Shown one piece after another: positions 15,065 to 22,243 of a DNA stretch of 22,243 nt. The stretch's first letter is position 1; each line of letters starts with the position of its first letter. The notes under the pieces are model-generated. The model ran no database searches. It was not told the DNA's origin and worked only from the letters and a program-made list of their open reading frames with translations. Origin of the DNA: Allobosea sp. (lineage in GTDB: Bacteria > Pseudomonadota > Alphaproteobacteria > Rhizobiales > Beijerinckiaceae); the NCBI GenBank assembly GCA_024231975.1, contig JAAEQB010000054.1, forward strand, positions 1 to 22,243. The letters are read 5' to 3'. A program made the translations under genes and the position numbers.

Positions 15065-16803
15065 ACGGCTGGTCGGAGCGCGGAGGCCTTGCACGGGCAG
15101 CCATCGGCAGGGCGGCGCGACGTACGCGCGGCCAGGTTGCTGGTGCCAAACGTGCGCTCTGGCCCTTCGGCCGCCTGCGCGCCAGCCGCCTGCTCTTTGC
15201 CCCGCACGATCTGCGCACCGCCGACCCGATCACGGCGAGCGATATCTACGCCGGCTATTTCGCCCTCGCTGGCCGCACCGTGAATTGCCATGGCGAATCG
15301 CCCTTCCTGGTCGCACCGCCGAGCGAAGCCTGGGCCGAGGCGCTGCACGGCTTCGTCTGGCTGCGTCACCTGCGGGCCGCCGACACCGCCATCGCTCGCG
15401 CCAATGCCCGCGCCCTCGTCGACGAGTTCATCGCCCGCCGGCATGACCGCGACGAGATCGCCCGCCGCCCCGCCGTGATCGCCCGCCGGCTGATGTCGTT
15501 CCTATCGCATTCGCCGCTCCTGCTCGAAGGCGCCGACCATGCCTTCTACGAGCGCTTCATCCGCCATGTCGCGCAGACGACCGAGCGACTGCAGCTCGCG
15601 CTCGCCGGTGCCGTCGAAGGTGCGGCGCGGCTGCAATGCCTGATCGCGATCTGTTTCGCCGCGATCTGCCTCGACGGCCAGGAGCGGCGGCTGCGCCGCT
15701 ACGAGATCGCGCTCTCCGACGAGCTGGAACAGCAGATCCTGCCCGATGGTGGCCATCTCAGTCGCAATCCCCGCATCCTCATCGATCTCCTGCTCGATCT
15801 GCTGCCGCTGCGCGAAACCTTCACCGCACGCGGGCTGGAGCCGCCCCGCGCCGTCATCATGGCGATCGACCGGATGATGCCGCATCTCAAGCTGTTCCGG
15901 CATGGCGACGGCGCGCTCGCTCTGTTCAACGGCATGAACGCGACGCCGCCCGATTTGATGGCGACGCTCGCCGCCTATGACGACGTCCGCGCCCGGCCGA
16001 TCGAGCATGCCGCTTATTCCGGCTATGACCGGCTCAGCGCCGGCACCAGCATCGTCGTCGTCGAGGCCGGGCCGCCGCCGCGCGGCGCCAACTCGATCGA
16101 GGCCCATGCCGGCTGCCTCTCCTTCGAATTGTCGACGGGGTCACAGCGCATCGTGGTGAATTGCGGCGCCAGTCGCTTCGGCACACCCGAGCTCAGGCTC
16201 GCCGCCCGTGCCACCGCCGCCCATTCGACCGTGACCTTGGACGACCGTTCCAGCGCCGTGTTTGGTCTGGTGCTGGGCGAACGGCGGATCACCGCCGGCC
16301 CGGCCGATGTCCGCGTCGCCCGCCAGGACGGGGAGGACGGGCATGAATGGGTCGCCAGCCATGACGGCTACCGGCGCCCCTTCGGCACCGTCCATACCCG
16401 CCGCCTGCTGCTGTCGCGTAACGGCAGCGAACTCGTGGGCGAGGATGCACTGAGCCCGCCCACCGCGCTGGCGAGCCTGCCGGCCGCCGCGCGCTTCCAT
16501 TTGCACCCCAACGTCAAGCCGAGCCTGATCCGCGACGGCGAGGGCGCGCTGCTCGCGCTGCCTTCGGGCGAAATCTGGGCGTTCGAGGCCTCCGGCCTCA
16601 GGGTCGGGCTGGAAGAAAGCATCTTCTTCGCCGCCGCCGATGGCCGCCACAAGACAGCGCAGCTCGTCGTCGAATTCGACGCCGTGGCGACGCCGCAGCT
16701 CATCTGGCGCTTCGCCCGCCTCGGGACGCCAGCGCAGCGCAGGACCAGGGCCGAGGAAGCCCGTCAGGAACAGGCCGAAGCCGAGCCCGATCTGCCGCTC
16801 TGA
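15061..16803 (+). CDS. Heparinase II/III family protein
   Basis: A 580-residue protein of the heparinase II/III family as found beside rsmB and purH in Hyphomicrobiales. The N-terminal half is helical (alpha/alpha toroid-like), with LRHLRAADTAIARANAR and ILPDGGHLSRNPRILIDLLLDLLPLR. The C-terminal half is the beta-rich Heparinase_II_III domain from about residue 320, including GYDRLSAGTSIVVVEAGPPP, AHAGCLSFELS (His349) and AAHSTVTLDDRSSAVFG. Heparinases are polysaccharide lyases, but the substrate of this group is unknown and may be an envelope polysaccharide. No signal peptide is seen. No ATG or GTG is available in frame after rsmB; the first start is TTG 15061, with GGGA (15053-15056) close by. 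The true N-terminus is therefore less certain than the rest. Confidence 0.85.
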   Translation: MNGWSERGGLARAAIGRAARRTRGQVAGAKRALWPFGRLRASRLLFAPHDLRTADPITASDIYAGYFALAGRTVNCHGESPFLVAPPSEAWAEALHGFVWLRHLRAADTAIARANARALVDEFIARRHDRDEIARRPAVIARRLMSFLSHSPLLLEGADHAFYERFIRHVAQTTERLQLALAGAVEGAARLQCLIAICFAAICLDGQERRLRRYEIALSDELEQQILPDGGHLSRNPRILIDLLLDLLPLRETFTARGLEPPRAVIMAIDRMMPHLKLFRHGDGALALFNGMNATPPDLMATLAAYDDVRARPIEHAAYSGYDRLSAGTSIVVVEAGPPPRGANSIEAHAGCLSFELSTGSQRIVVNCGASRFGTPELRLAARATAAHSTVTLDDRSSAVFGLVLGERRITAGPADVRVARQDGEDGHEWVASHDGYRRPFGTVHTRRLLLSRNGSELVGEDALSPPTALASLPAAARFHLHPNVKPSLIRDGEGALLALPSGEIWAFEASGLRVGLEESIFFAAADGRHKTAQLVVEFDAVATPQLIWRFARLGTPAQRRTRAEEARQEQAEAEPDLPL

Positions 16804-16920
16804 CCTCGCCGCAGGGCAAGGCTGCGGTGTCTTGTGCTTTGCAGCAAAGCCCGGGCGTGATAGGGCGCGCGCAAGCTTTTCTTGCGTTTCGCGCTCATCA
16901 ACCCCGGACCTGATCTTCCC
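16804..16920 (+). promoter_or_regulatory. purH leader/spacer with three short hairpins
   Basis: The 117-base gap before purH holds three consecutive stem-loops: CCGCAG/CTGCGG (16809-16827, loop of seven), GCTTTG/CAAAGC (16836-16850, loop CAG), and CGCAAG/CTTGCG (16870-16886, loop of five, followed by TTTC). They could end the upstream transcript or regulate purH. The first looks most like a weak terminator. I recognise no known riboswitch class. Confidence 0.35.
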
Positions 16921-18513
16921 ATGCCGAACGAACTCCGCCGCGTCGAACGCGCGCTGCTTTCCGTTTCCGACAAGACCGGGCTGATCGATTTCGCCCGCGC
17001 CCTCTCCCGCATGGGCATCGCCCTGGTCTCGACCGGCGGCACTGCCAAGGCGATCGCCGAGGCCGGCCTTGCCGTCACTGACGTCTCCGACCTCACCGGC
17101 TTCCCGGAGATGATGGACGGCCGCGTCAAGACACTGCATCCCAAGGTGCATGGCGGCCTGCTCGCCATCCGCTCGCATCCCGAGCACCAGGCCTCGATGC
17201 TCGGCCACGGCATCGCGCCGATCGACCTGCTCGTCGTCAACCTCTACCCGTTCGAGGCGACCGTCGCCGCCGGCAAGCCCTATGACGACTGCATCGAGAA
17301 CATCGACATCGGCGGTCCGGCGATGATCCGCGCCGCCGCCAAGAACCACAATGACGTCGCCGTCGTGGTCGAGGCCGCCGACTACGCCTCCGTGCTGGCC
17401 GATCTCGAGACGCATAAGGGCGCGACCACGCTGACGCTCCGCCGCAAGCTGGCGCAGAAGGCCTATTCGCGCACCGCCGCCTATGACGCGGCGATCTCGA
17501 ACTGGTTTGCGAACGAACTCGGCGATACCTCGCCGGCCTTCCGCGCGCTGGGCGGCAGCCTCGCCGAGACCATGCGCTATGGTGAGAACCCGCATCAATG
17601 GGCCGCCTTCTACCGCACGCCGGAGCAGCGCCCGGGCGTCGCCACCGCTCGCCAGGTCCAGGGCAAGCAGCTCTCCTACAACAACATCAACGACACTGAC
17701 GCCGCCTTCGAATGCGTCGCCGAGTTCGACCCGGCCCGCACCGCCGCCTGCGTCATCGTCAAGCACGCCAATCCCTGCGGCGTCGCCGAGGGCGCCTCGC
17801 TGCTCGAAGCCTATGAGCGTGCCCTCGCCTGCGATCCCGTCTCGGCCTTCGGCGGCATCGTTGCGCTGAACCGCAAGCTCGACGCCGAGTCTGCAAGGAA
17901 GATCGTCGAGATCTTCACCGAGGTGATCATCGCCCCCGAGGCGGACGAGGAGGCGATCGCACTGGTCGCCGCCAAGAAGAACCTGCGCCTGCTGCTGACC
18001 GGCGGCCTGCCGGATGTCCGCAAAGCGGGCCTCAGCTTGCGGACCGTCGCCGGCGGCTTCCTGGCCCAGGCGCGCGACAACGCCGTCGTCGACGACATGG
18101 AGCTCAAGGTCGTGACCAAGCGCCAGCCGAGCGAGGCCGAGCTCGCCGATCTGCGCTTTGCCTTCCGCGTCGCCAAGCACGTCAAGTCGAACGCCATCGT
18201 CTATGCCAAGGGCCTCGCCACGGTCGGCGTCGGCGCTGGCCAGATGAGCCGCGTCGATTCCTCGCGCATCGCCGCCTGGAAGGCGGGCGAAGCCGCCAAG
18301 GCCGCCGGCGTGCCGGAGAGCCTGGCCAAGGGCGCGGTCGTCGCCTCCGATGCCTTCTTCCCCTTCGCCGACGGCCTGCTCGCCGCGGCCGAGGCCGGCG
18401 CCACCGCGGTGATCCAGCCCGGCGGCTCGATGCGCGACGACGAGGTGATCAGGGCAGCCGACGAGGCCGGCCTCGCCATGGTCTTCACCGGCCATCGCCA
18501 TTTCCGGCACTGA
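16921..18513 (+). CDS. purH: Bifunctional AICAR transformylase / IMP cyclohydrolase
   Basis: Catalyses the last two steps of de novo purine synthesis: formylation of AICAR by 10-formyl-tetrahydrofolate, then ring closure to IMP. It has 530 residues, the normal length. The N-terminal MGS-like cyclohydrolase domain contains RALLSVSDKTGLIDFARAL, VSTGGTAKAI, FPEMMDGRVKTLHPKVHGGLL and DLLVVNLYPF. The C-terminal transformylase domain has YGENPHQWA, QGKQLSYNNINDTDAAFE, the catalytic Lys-His of KHANPCGVAEGA, SAFGGIVALN, FFPFADGL and the terminal VFTGHRHFRH. ATG 16921 is chosen because MPNELRRVERALLSVSD fits homologues; TTG 16882 is a poor alternative. No strong ribosome-binding site is seen before either. 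Cytoplasmic and essential for purine prototrophy. Confidence 0.97.
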   Translation: MPNELRRVERALLSVSDKTGLIDFARALSRMGIALVSTGGTAKAIAEAGLAVTDVSDLTGFPEMMDGRVKTLHPKVHGGLLAIRSHPEHQASMLGHGIAPIDLLVVNLYPFEATVAAGKPYDDCIENIDIGGPAMIRAAAKNHNDVAVVVEAADYASVLADLETHKGATTLTLRRKLAQKAYSRTAAYDAAISNWFANELGDTSPAFRALGGSLAETMRYGENPHQWAAFYRTPEQRPGVATARQVQGKQLSYNNINDTDAAFECVAEFDPARTAACVIVKHANPCGVAEGASLLEAYERALACDPVSAFGGIVALNRKLDAESARKIVEIFTEVIIAPEADEEAIALVAAKKNLRLLLTGGLPDVRKAGLSLRTVAGGFLAQARDNAVVDDMELKVVTKRQPSEAELADLRFAFRVAKHVKSNAIVYAKGLATVGVGAGQMSRVDSSRIAAWKAGEAAKAAGVPESLAKGAVVASDAFFPFADGLLAAAEAGATAVIQPGGSMRDDEVIRAADEAGLAMVFTGHRHFRH

Positions 18514-18587
18514 GACCGGCCAGGCCGCCTTCCCGCCTCCTCTGATCTTGCTCTAGAGTTTTGCAGAATCGAGCGCGCGGAGGCGGG

Positions 18588-19766
18588 ATGAGCGGCAACA
18601 GCGCCAGACGACATGTGCTGCGCCCGCGCGCGGAGCACACGCACAACAAGGTCAGCTTCGTCGAGCTCTTCTTCGACCTGGTCTTCGTCTTCGCGATCAC
18701 CCAGATCTCGCACACGCTGCTCGAGCATTTCTCGGCACTCGGACTCGCCCAGGCGGCGTTGCTGCTCGGTGCAGTCTGGTGGGTCTGGATCTATACGAGC
18801 TGGGTGACCAACTGGCTCGATCCCGACCATATCGCCGTCCGGCTGATGCTGTTCGCGCTGATGTTCGCCGGGCTCCTGCTCTCGACCTCGCTGCCCGAGG
18901 CCTTCGGCGAGAAGGGCCTGATCTTCGCTGGTGCCTATGCGGCGATGCAGATCGGCCGCTCGCTCTTCACCATGCTGAGCCTGAAGCCGCACAGCCCCGG
19001 AAACTATCGCAATTTCCAGCGCATTACTGCCTGGCTCGTCCTCTCCGGCATCTTCTGGATCGCCGGCGGCCTCGCCGAGGGCAATAGCCGCTTCGCCTTC
19101 TGGGCGCTGGCCCTCGCCCTCGAATACGTCTCGCCCTCGCTCGGCTTCTATGTTCCCGGCCTCGGCCGCTCGACCACCGCCGACTGGACCATCGAGGGCG
19201 GCCATTTCTCCGAGCGCTGCGCCCTGTTCGTCATCATCGCGCTCGGCGAATCCGTGCTCGTCACCGGCGCGACGTTCGCCAAGCTGGCGATGACCCCGGT
19301 CATCGTGCTCGCCTTCGCCAACAGCTTCCTCAGCTCGGTGGCGATGTGGTGGATCTATTTCAACATCGGCGCCGAGCGCGCCAGCGAGCAGATCGCGCGC
19401 TCAAGCGATCCTGGCCGGCTGGCCCGCATCGCCTACACCTATATCCATCTGCTGCTCGTCGCCGGCATCATCCTGGTCGCGGTCGGTGACGAGCTCGTGC
19501 TTGCCCATCCCGGCGGCCATACCGAGATGAAAGCGGCGATCGCAATCATCGCCGGTCCGGCGCTCTACCTTCTCGGCAACCTGTTCTTCAAAAAGGTCAC
19601 CGCCGGCTGGTATCCGCTGTCTCATCTGATCGGGCTCGGCCTGCTCGCTTTGCTCACGCCGCTGGCCGGCAGCCTGCCGCCGCTCGGTTTCAGCACAAGT
19701 GCGACCGCGATCCTGATCATCGTCGCAGCCTGGGAAACCTTGTCGCTGCGCCCCAAGGAACTGTGA
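18588..19766 (+). CDS. Low temperature requirement protein A (LtrA) family membrane protein
   Basis: A polytopic inner-membrane protein of 392 residues with about ten hydrophobic segments. The family signature at the N-terminus is clear: HNKVSFVELFFDLVFVFAITQISHTL, followed by WWVWIYTSWVTNWLDPD. Further on, ERCALFVIIALGESVLVTGATF is also characteristic. The name comes from a Listeria mutant unable to grow in the cold; the biochemical function is not established. ATG 18588 is chosen with GGAGG (18579-18583) four bases before it. One base separates its stop from the next ATG, so it starts a three-gene unit with a small membrane protein and a YbaK-type deacylase. The 74 bases before it probably hold the promoter, and no clear terminator for purH is seen there. 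Confidence 0.92.
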   Translation: MSGNSARRHVLRPRAEHTHNKVSFVELFFDLVFVFAITQISHTLLEHFSALGLAQAALLLGAVWWVWIYTSWVTNWLDPDHIAVRLMLFALMFAGLLLSTSLPEAFGEKGLIFAGAYAAMQIGRSLFTMLSLKPHSPGNYRNFQRITAWLVLSGIFWIAGGLAEGNSRFAFWALALALEYVSPSLGFYVPGLGRSTTADWTIEGGHFSERCALFVIIALGESVLVTGATFAKLAMTPVIVLAFANSFLSSVAMWWIYFNIGAERASEQIARSSDPGRLARIAYTYIHLLLVAGIILVAVGDELVLAHPGGHTEMKAAIAIIAGPALYLLGNLFFKKVTAGWYPLSHLIGLGLLALLTPLAGSLPPLGFSTSATAILIIVAAWETLSLRPKEL

Positions 19767-19767
19767 C

Positions 19768-20046
19768 ATGCACACCGTCAAGGTCATCGCCGCAGGCTTT
19801 GCCCTGCTCGGCATCCTGCTGCTGATCGCGCCGCGGCTGAACACAGCTGGGCGCCATCCGATCGTCTATGCGATGAAACTGTTCATTCCGCTCTGGTTCG
19901 TCGTCTCGGTGATCAATCTGGTCGTCGGCATCACCCGGGCCGGCTATAGCTTCCTGCAGGAAGCCCCGATCCTGCTCGTCGTCTTCGGCGTGCCGGCGCT
20001 GGTGGCATCCCTGATCTGGTGGCGCTTCGGAAGGAAAGTTTCGTGA
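19768..20046 (+). CDS. Small membrane protein, three predicted helices
   Basis: A 92-residue protein with three hydrophobic stretches: about residues 4-22 (VKVIAAGFALLGILLLIAP), 37-56 (KLFIPLWFVVSVINLVVG) and 66-86 (APILLVVFGVPALVASLIWW), ending in RFGRKVS. The first segment is followed by a short polar turn, NTAGRH. I do not recognise a named family. Its ATG is one base after the ltrA stop, and its TGA overlaps the GTG start of the deacylase gene, so it is translated as part of that unit. It may be a partner of LtrA, but this rests on position only. Confidence 0.75.
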   Translation: MHTVKVIAAGFALLGILLLIAPRLNTAGRHPIVYAMKLFIPLWFVVSVINLVVGITRAGYSFLQEAPILLVVFGVPALVASLIWWRFGRKVS

Positions 20047-20528
20047 GCCTCGAATCCGTCCGCGCCTTCTTCGCGCAGCATGCTCCCGATATCGAAGTCG
20101 AGCTCACCGAAGGCAGCAGCGCGACGGTCCAGCTCGCAGCCGAAGCCTTCGGGGTAGAACCGGCCCGCATCGCCAAGACGCTGTCGCTGCGATTGGGTGA
20201 GCGTGTCGTCCTGCTCGTCGCCCGCGGCGACGCGCGCCTCGACAACCGGAAAGCCAAGGCTGCGTTCGGCTTCAAGCCGCGGATGCTTGACCTCGACGAA
20301 GTCGTCGCCATCACCGGCCATCCGGTCGGTGGCGTCTGCCCATTCGGCCTGGCAGAGCCGCTGCCGATCTATTGCGACGTCTCGCTCAAGGTGTTCGACA
20401 TCGTCCTACCGGCAGCCGGCTCGACTCGCAGCATGGTCCGCATCGCCCCCGAGCGGATGGCCGCGCTGACGAACGCAGAATGGGTCGATGTCTGCCAGGA
20501 ACCCGCGGCCCGGGAGGCCGCGCAGTAG
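20043..20528 (+). CDS. YbaK/ProX-type aminoacyl-tRNA deacylase
   Basis: A single-domain protein of 161 residues of the YbaK/EbsC/ProX editing family, which hydrolyses misacylated tRNAs such as Cys-tRNA(Pro) or Ala-tRNA(Pro) in trans. The catalytic lysine is present as Lys45 in ARIAKTLSLR, together with VLLVARGDARLDNRK and the active-site loop TGHPVGGVCPFGL (91-103). The start is GTG 20043, overlapping the stop of the small membrane protein gene (GTGA), with GGAAGGAAAG (20029-20038) just upstream. The longer frame from 20019 lacks family similarity. Which tRNA is edited cannot be decided from sequence alone. Its stop lies three bases from the stop of the convergent DUF72 gene. Confidence 0.9.
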   Translation: MSLESVRAFFAQHAPDIEVELTEGSSATVQLAAEAFGVEPARIAKTLSLRLGERVVLLVARGDARLDNRKAKAAFGFKPRMLDLDEVVAITGHPVGGVCPFGLAEPLPIYCDVSLKVFDIVLPAAGSTRSMVRIAPERMAALTNAEWVDVCQEPAAREAAQ

Positions 20529-20531
20529 GCC

Positions 20532-21338
20532 TCAGCGGCCGGCGCGCTCGATCAGCGCCATCGCCGCGGCCGGATTGCGAACCTTGTCGCCACTGATGAC
20601 ATAGAGGAAGACGTCGCGTGGCGTCTTTTCCGCCCCAGGCGCGACCAGCTCCAGATCCGCCGGCGCACCGCCCTTGGCCCAGTCCTCGGCGCGCCCGGCC
20701 CAGGCGTCGAGCTGTTTCGCCGGATAACCCTGCTCCTCCGCCTCCTTGGTGCCCATGATCCGCGCATAGACGAAGGGCGCGGTGACGTCGGCGATCTGCG
20801 GGAAATCGGAATCGCCCGAGATGATCGCCGCGACGCCGTACTCGCGCAGCAGCGCGACGAAATCCGGCGCGCGGAAGCTGGGATGGCGCACCTCGACCGC
20901 ATGGCGCAGCGTAACGCCATCCACCTCCTTCGGCAGCAGCTTCAGGAAGGCTTCGAAATCGGCCGGGTCGAAGGCCTTGGTTGCCATGAACTGCCAGTTG
21001 ATCGGGCCAAGCTTCTCCTTGAGCTCGCTGAGGCCAGAGGTCACGAATTTCTCGACCGAGGGGCCTGCTTCAGCCAGGACGCGACGATTGGTGCAGAAAC
21101 GCGAGCCCTTCAGCGCGAAGACGAAGCCATCGGGCGTCTCCGCCCGCCATTTCGCGAAGCTTTCCGGCTTCTGCGAACCATAATAGGTGCCGTTGATCTC
21201 GATCGAGGTCAGCTTGCTCGATGCATATTCGAGCTCGCGCTTCTGCGAGAGCTTGTCGGGATAGAAGACACCGCGCCAAGGCTCGAACACCCAGCCGCCA
21301 ATGCCGATATGGATCTTTCCGGCTGTCTTGGTGGCCAT
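20532..21338 (-). CDS. DUF72 domain protein (YecE-like)
   Basis: A 268-residue protein of the DUF72 family, a TIM-barrel-like group related to E. coli YecE with no agreed function. The N-terminus reads IHIGIGGWVFEPWRGVFYP followed by YASSKLTSIEINGTYYGSQKPESF, both typical. Later motifs are GFVFALKGSRFCT, LGPINWQF, AVEVRHPSF and VYARIMGT. The C-terminus (DVFLYVISGDKVRNPAAAMALI) corresponds to the usual 'vyvyfnnd..g.a..nA..L' end. ATG 21338 (complement) has GAGGA eight bases upstream; the in-frame ATG at 21347 lies right against that site and is less likely. It is a single-gene unit, convergent with the deacylase gene. Confidence 0.9.
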   Translation of the reverse strand: MATKTAGKIHIGIGGWVFEPWRGVFYPDKLSQKRELEYASSKLTSIEINGTYYGSQKPESFAKWRAETPDGFVFALKGSRFCTNRRVLAEAGPSVEKFVTSGLSELKEKLGPINWQFMATKAFDPADFEAFLKLLPKEVDGVTLRHAVEVRHPSFRAPDFVALLREYGVAAIISGDSDFPQIADVTAPFVYARIMGTKEAEEQGYPAKQLDAWAGRAEDWAKGGAPADLELVAPGAEKTPRDVFLYVISGDKVRNPAAAMALIERAGR

Positions 21339-21490
21339 GGCACGCATCCTCTACCGTGTCGGTCAAGCTGGTTGGCAGAGTAGTACGCTGCAACCCCTGT
21401 CGATAGGCGGCAGCAGGATGACGCCTATCTCGGCCGCGGCGCTCACAATGCCGACCTTGCGCGCCGGGTGTTGGTGCGAAGCTGTCCAAT

Positions 21491-21507
21491 TACAGCCCTT
21501 GACTGTA
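21491..21507. promoter_or_regulatory. Candidate operator/promoter of the HTH gene
   Basis: An inverted repeat TACAG-N7-CTGTA (21491-21495 and 21503-21507) encloses TTGACT (21499-21504), a fair -35 hexamer. No convincing -10 lies 16-18 bases further on. An operator overlapping a -35 would suit autoregulation by the small HTH protein encoded 48 bases downstream. The rest of the 207-base spacer shows nothing I can name. Confidence 0.35.
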
Positions 21508-21554
21508 TCTTGCGCAGCAATGCACGCTAGAGGAGCGAGATCGAGGGGGTGTCG

Positions 21555-21962
21555 ATGGATCGCGATTGGCGGGCTGACTTCAAGCGTATCGTAGGCGACC
21601 GAATGCGGCGTCTTCGGCTTGCATCGCGATTGAAGCGGGCCGAGGTAGCGCGCGCCCTCCATGTCAGCGAAGAGCAGTATGTCAGCTATGAGCGTGGCCG
21701 GAGCCATGCCAGCTCTCAGTTGCTGATGCAGCTCGCGGGCTTCCTAGATTTCCCCGCGCGAGAGCTTAGCAGAGGTATGGCCACGTTAGTCAGGTCAGCT
21801 GAGCTCAGTGACGTCGAACAGAAGCTCTACCGAACAGAGCCGGCGGCAGCTTCTCGCGTGAGAGTGAGAACTGCGACAGAAAAGATAAAGGACCAGGGGA
21901 CGCTGAGCACGTTGGCGTGCCTCACTGAGTTTCTCGCCGAGCTCGATGGCCAGGAAACGTAG
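21555..21962 (+). CDS. Small helix-turn-helix (XRE/Cro-CI-type) regulator
   Basis: A 135-residue protein whose first half is an XRE-type DNA-binding domain: VGDRMRRLRLASRLKRAEVARAL, then HVSEEQYVSYERGRSHASSQLLMQLAGFLDF (about residues 14-68). The second half is polar and unrecognised (SELSDVEQKLYR is absent; it reads SAELSDVEQKLYRTEP, then VRVRTATEKIKDQG). ATG 21555 is chosen with GAGGGGG (21543-21549) five bases upstream; the in-frame GTG at 21549 overlaps that site. Base and codon use differ from the neighbours, with AGA, ATA, TTA-type and GTA codons and visibly less G+C. Together with its position beside a tRNA gene this suggests horizontal transfer or a decayed island. The target is unknown; it may be itself. 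Confidence 0.8.
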   Translation: MDRDWRADFKRIVGDRMRRLRLASRLKRAEVARALHVSEEQYVSYERGRSHASSQLLMQLAGFLDFPARELSRGMATLVRSAELSDVEQKLYRTEPAAASRVRVRTATEKIKDQGTLSTLACLTEFLAELDGQET

Positions 21963-22047
21963 CTAGCCCCGAGCACCGCCTTGTCCAGGCACAGCGGAAA
22001 GCCCGGATCGAGCAGGATTTCATCGAAGGCAGATACTAGCGATTCAA

Positions 22048-22088
22048 CAACAAAAGCCCCGCGTCGTTTGTGGCGCGGGGCTTTGTTG
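22048..22088 (-). terminator. Intrinsic terminator downstream of tRNA(fMet)
   Basis: A long inverted repeat: core GCCCCGCG (22056-22063) pairs with CGCGGGGC (22074-22081) around a ten-base loop. Flanking AAA/TTT and CAAC/GTTG extend the stem with one bulged base. Read on the minus strand, the GC stem is followed by CTTTTGTTGTTG, a usable U-rich tail. It lies 16 bases after the tRNA 3' end. The plus strand also has TTTGTTGT after the stem, so it may stop the HTH transcript too. The stretch 21963-22047 before it holds nothing recognisable. Confidence 0.8.
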
Positions 22089-22103
22089 TATTGTGCGGAT
22101 ATT

Positions 22104-22180
<77 letters not shown>

Positions 22181-22200
22181 GTAAGATTTTTAAGCGGCAA

Positions 22201-22236
22201 CGCGGCGCTGGGTGCGGTGAGGCACCCTGCGCCGCG
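22201..22236 (-). other. Strong hairpin just upstream of tRNA(fMet)
   Basis: CGCGGCGC-T-GGGTGC (22201-22215) pairs with GCACCC-T-GCGCCGCG (22222-22236) around a six-base loop: 14 base pairs with one T-T mismatch. It lies 20 bases 5' of the tRNA on the minus strand. No U-run follows directly; TTAAAAATCTTAC precedes the tRNA. If a 5S rRNA gene lies beyond the window edge, this would be the 5S-tRNA spacer structure and a possible RNase processing site. Confidence 0.5.
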
Positions 22237-22243
22237 CGCTGGA

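Noticed and set aside
16141..18510. 789-codon open frame on the minus strand
   Set aside because: It is the antisense mirror of the heparinase-family gene and purH, both of which have clear family motifs. Long antisense frames are common in GC-rich DNA, and the translation is rich in Gly, Arg and Asp without motifs.
20504..20522. Hairpin CGCGGCC/GGCCGCG at the end of the YbaK-type gene as terminator
   Set aside because: It is inside the coding sequence, has a short stem, and no U-run follows. GC-rich coding DNA gives many such stems.
21499..21531. Complete sigma-70 promoter for the HTH gene
   Set aside because: TTGACT is a good -35, but no -10-like hexamer occurs at 16-18 bases. GCTAGA at 21526-21531 is too far and poor, so only a candidate operator region is listed.

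Overview
The window is GC-rich, densely coded DNA from an alphaproteobacterium, most likely a member of Hyphomicrobiales (Rhizobiales) such as a Bosea-like genus. I infer this from the codon bias, the block DUF1674 / htpX / rsmB / heparinase II/III / purH as I recall it from that order, and an initiator tRNA(fMet) of the alphaproteobacterial type at the right edge. No database search was possible, so the genus is a guess. There are no insertion sequences, CRISPR arrays or prophage genes.

Left part (1-7860, all + strand). The 3' part of an L-serine ammonia-lyase gene (sdaA) is followed by a compact seven-gene set. It holds a Tat/Sec-exported NMT1/TauA-type binding protein, an ABC ATPase, an ABC permease, an FCD-type GntR regulator, a shortened Ldh2-like protein that lacks the usual catalytic-site motifs, a BAAT-type alpha/beta hydrolase with an intact Ser-Asp-His triad, and a DUF1684 protein. 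The first six overlap or nearly touch (TGATG and GTGA junctions), so they probably form one operon. It looks like an importer plus enzymes for an unidentified small organic compound, with its own regulator and a candidate operator palindrome upstream.

Middle part (7861-12420). A spacer with repeated AAACTGG half-sites precedes a YggS-like PLP-binding protein that starts at TTG. Next come two tiny coupled genes, a 43-residue membrane peptide and a 67-residue soluble protein. A cyclopropane-fatty-acid synthase gene lies on the minus strand. Divergent from it is a soluble globin-coupled chemoreceptor (probable oxygen sensor) with a CtrA-like TTAACCAT site upstream. A UUCG-loop hairpin ends this convergent pair.

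Housekeeping block (12431-18513). A DUF1674/SDHAF4-like succinate dehydrogenase assembly factor on the minus strand is divergent from htpX (membrane zinc protease), rsmB (16S rRNA m5C methyltransferase), a heparinase II/III-family protein, and purH (last two steps of IMP synthesis). The rsmB-heparinase junction holds a 21-codon micro-ORF, and the purH leader holds three short hairpins.

Right part (18588-22243). LtrA, a small three-helix membrane protein and a YbaK-type deacylase form a tight operon that converges on a DUF72 gene. A small helix-turn-helix regulator of atypical composition follows. Last, on the minus strand, are a strong terminator and tRNA(fMet). The tRNA suggests that an rRNA operon, with its 5S gene, lies just beyond the right edge.
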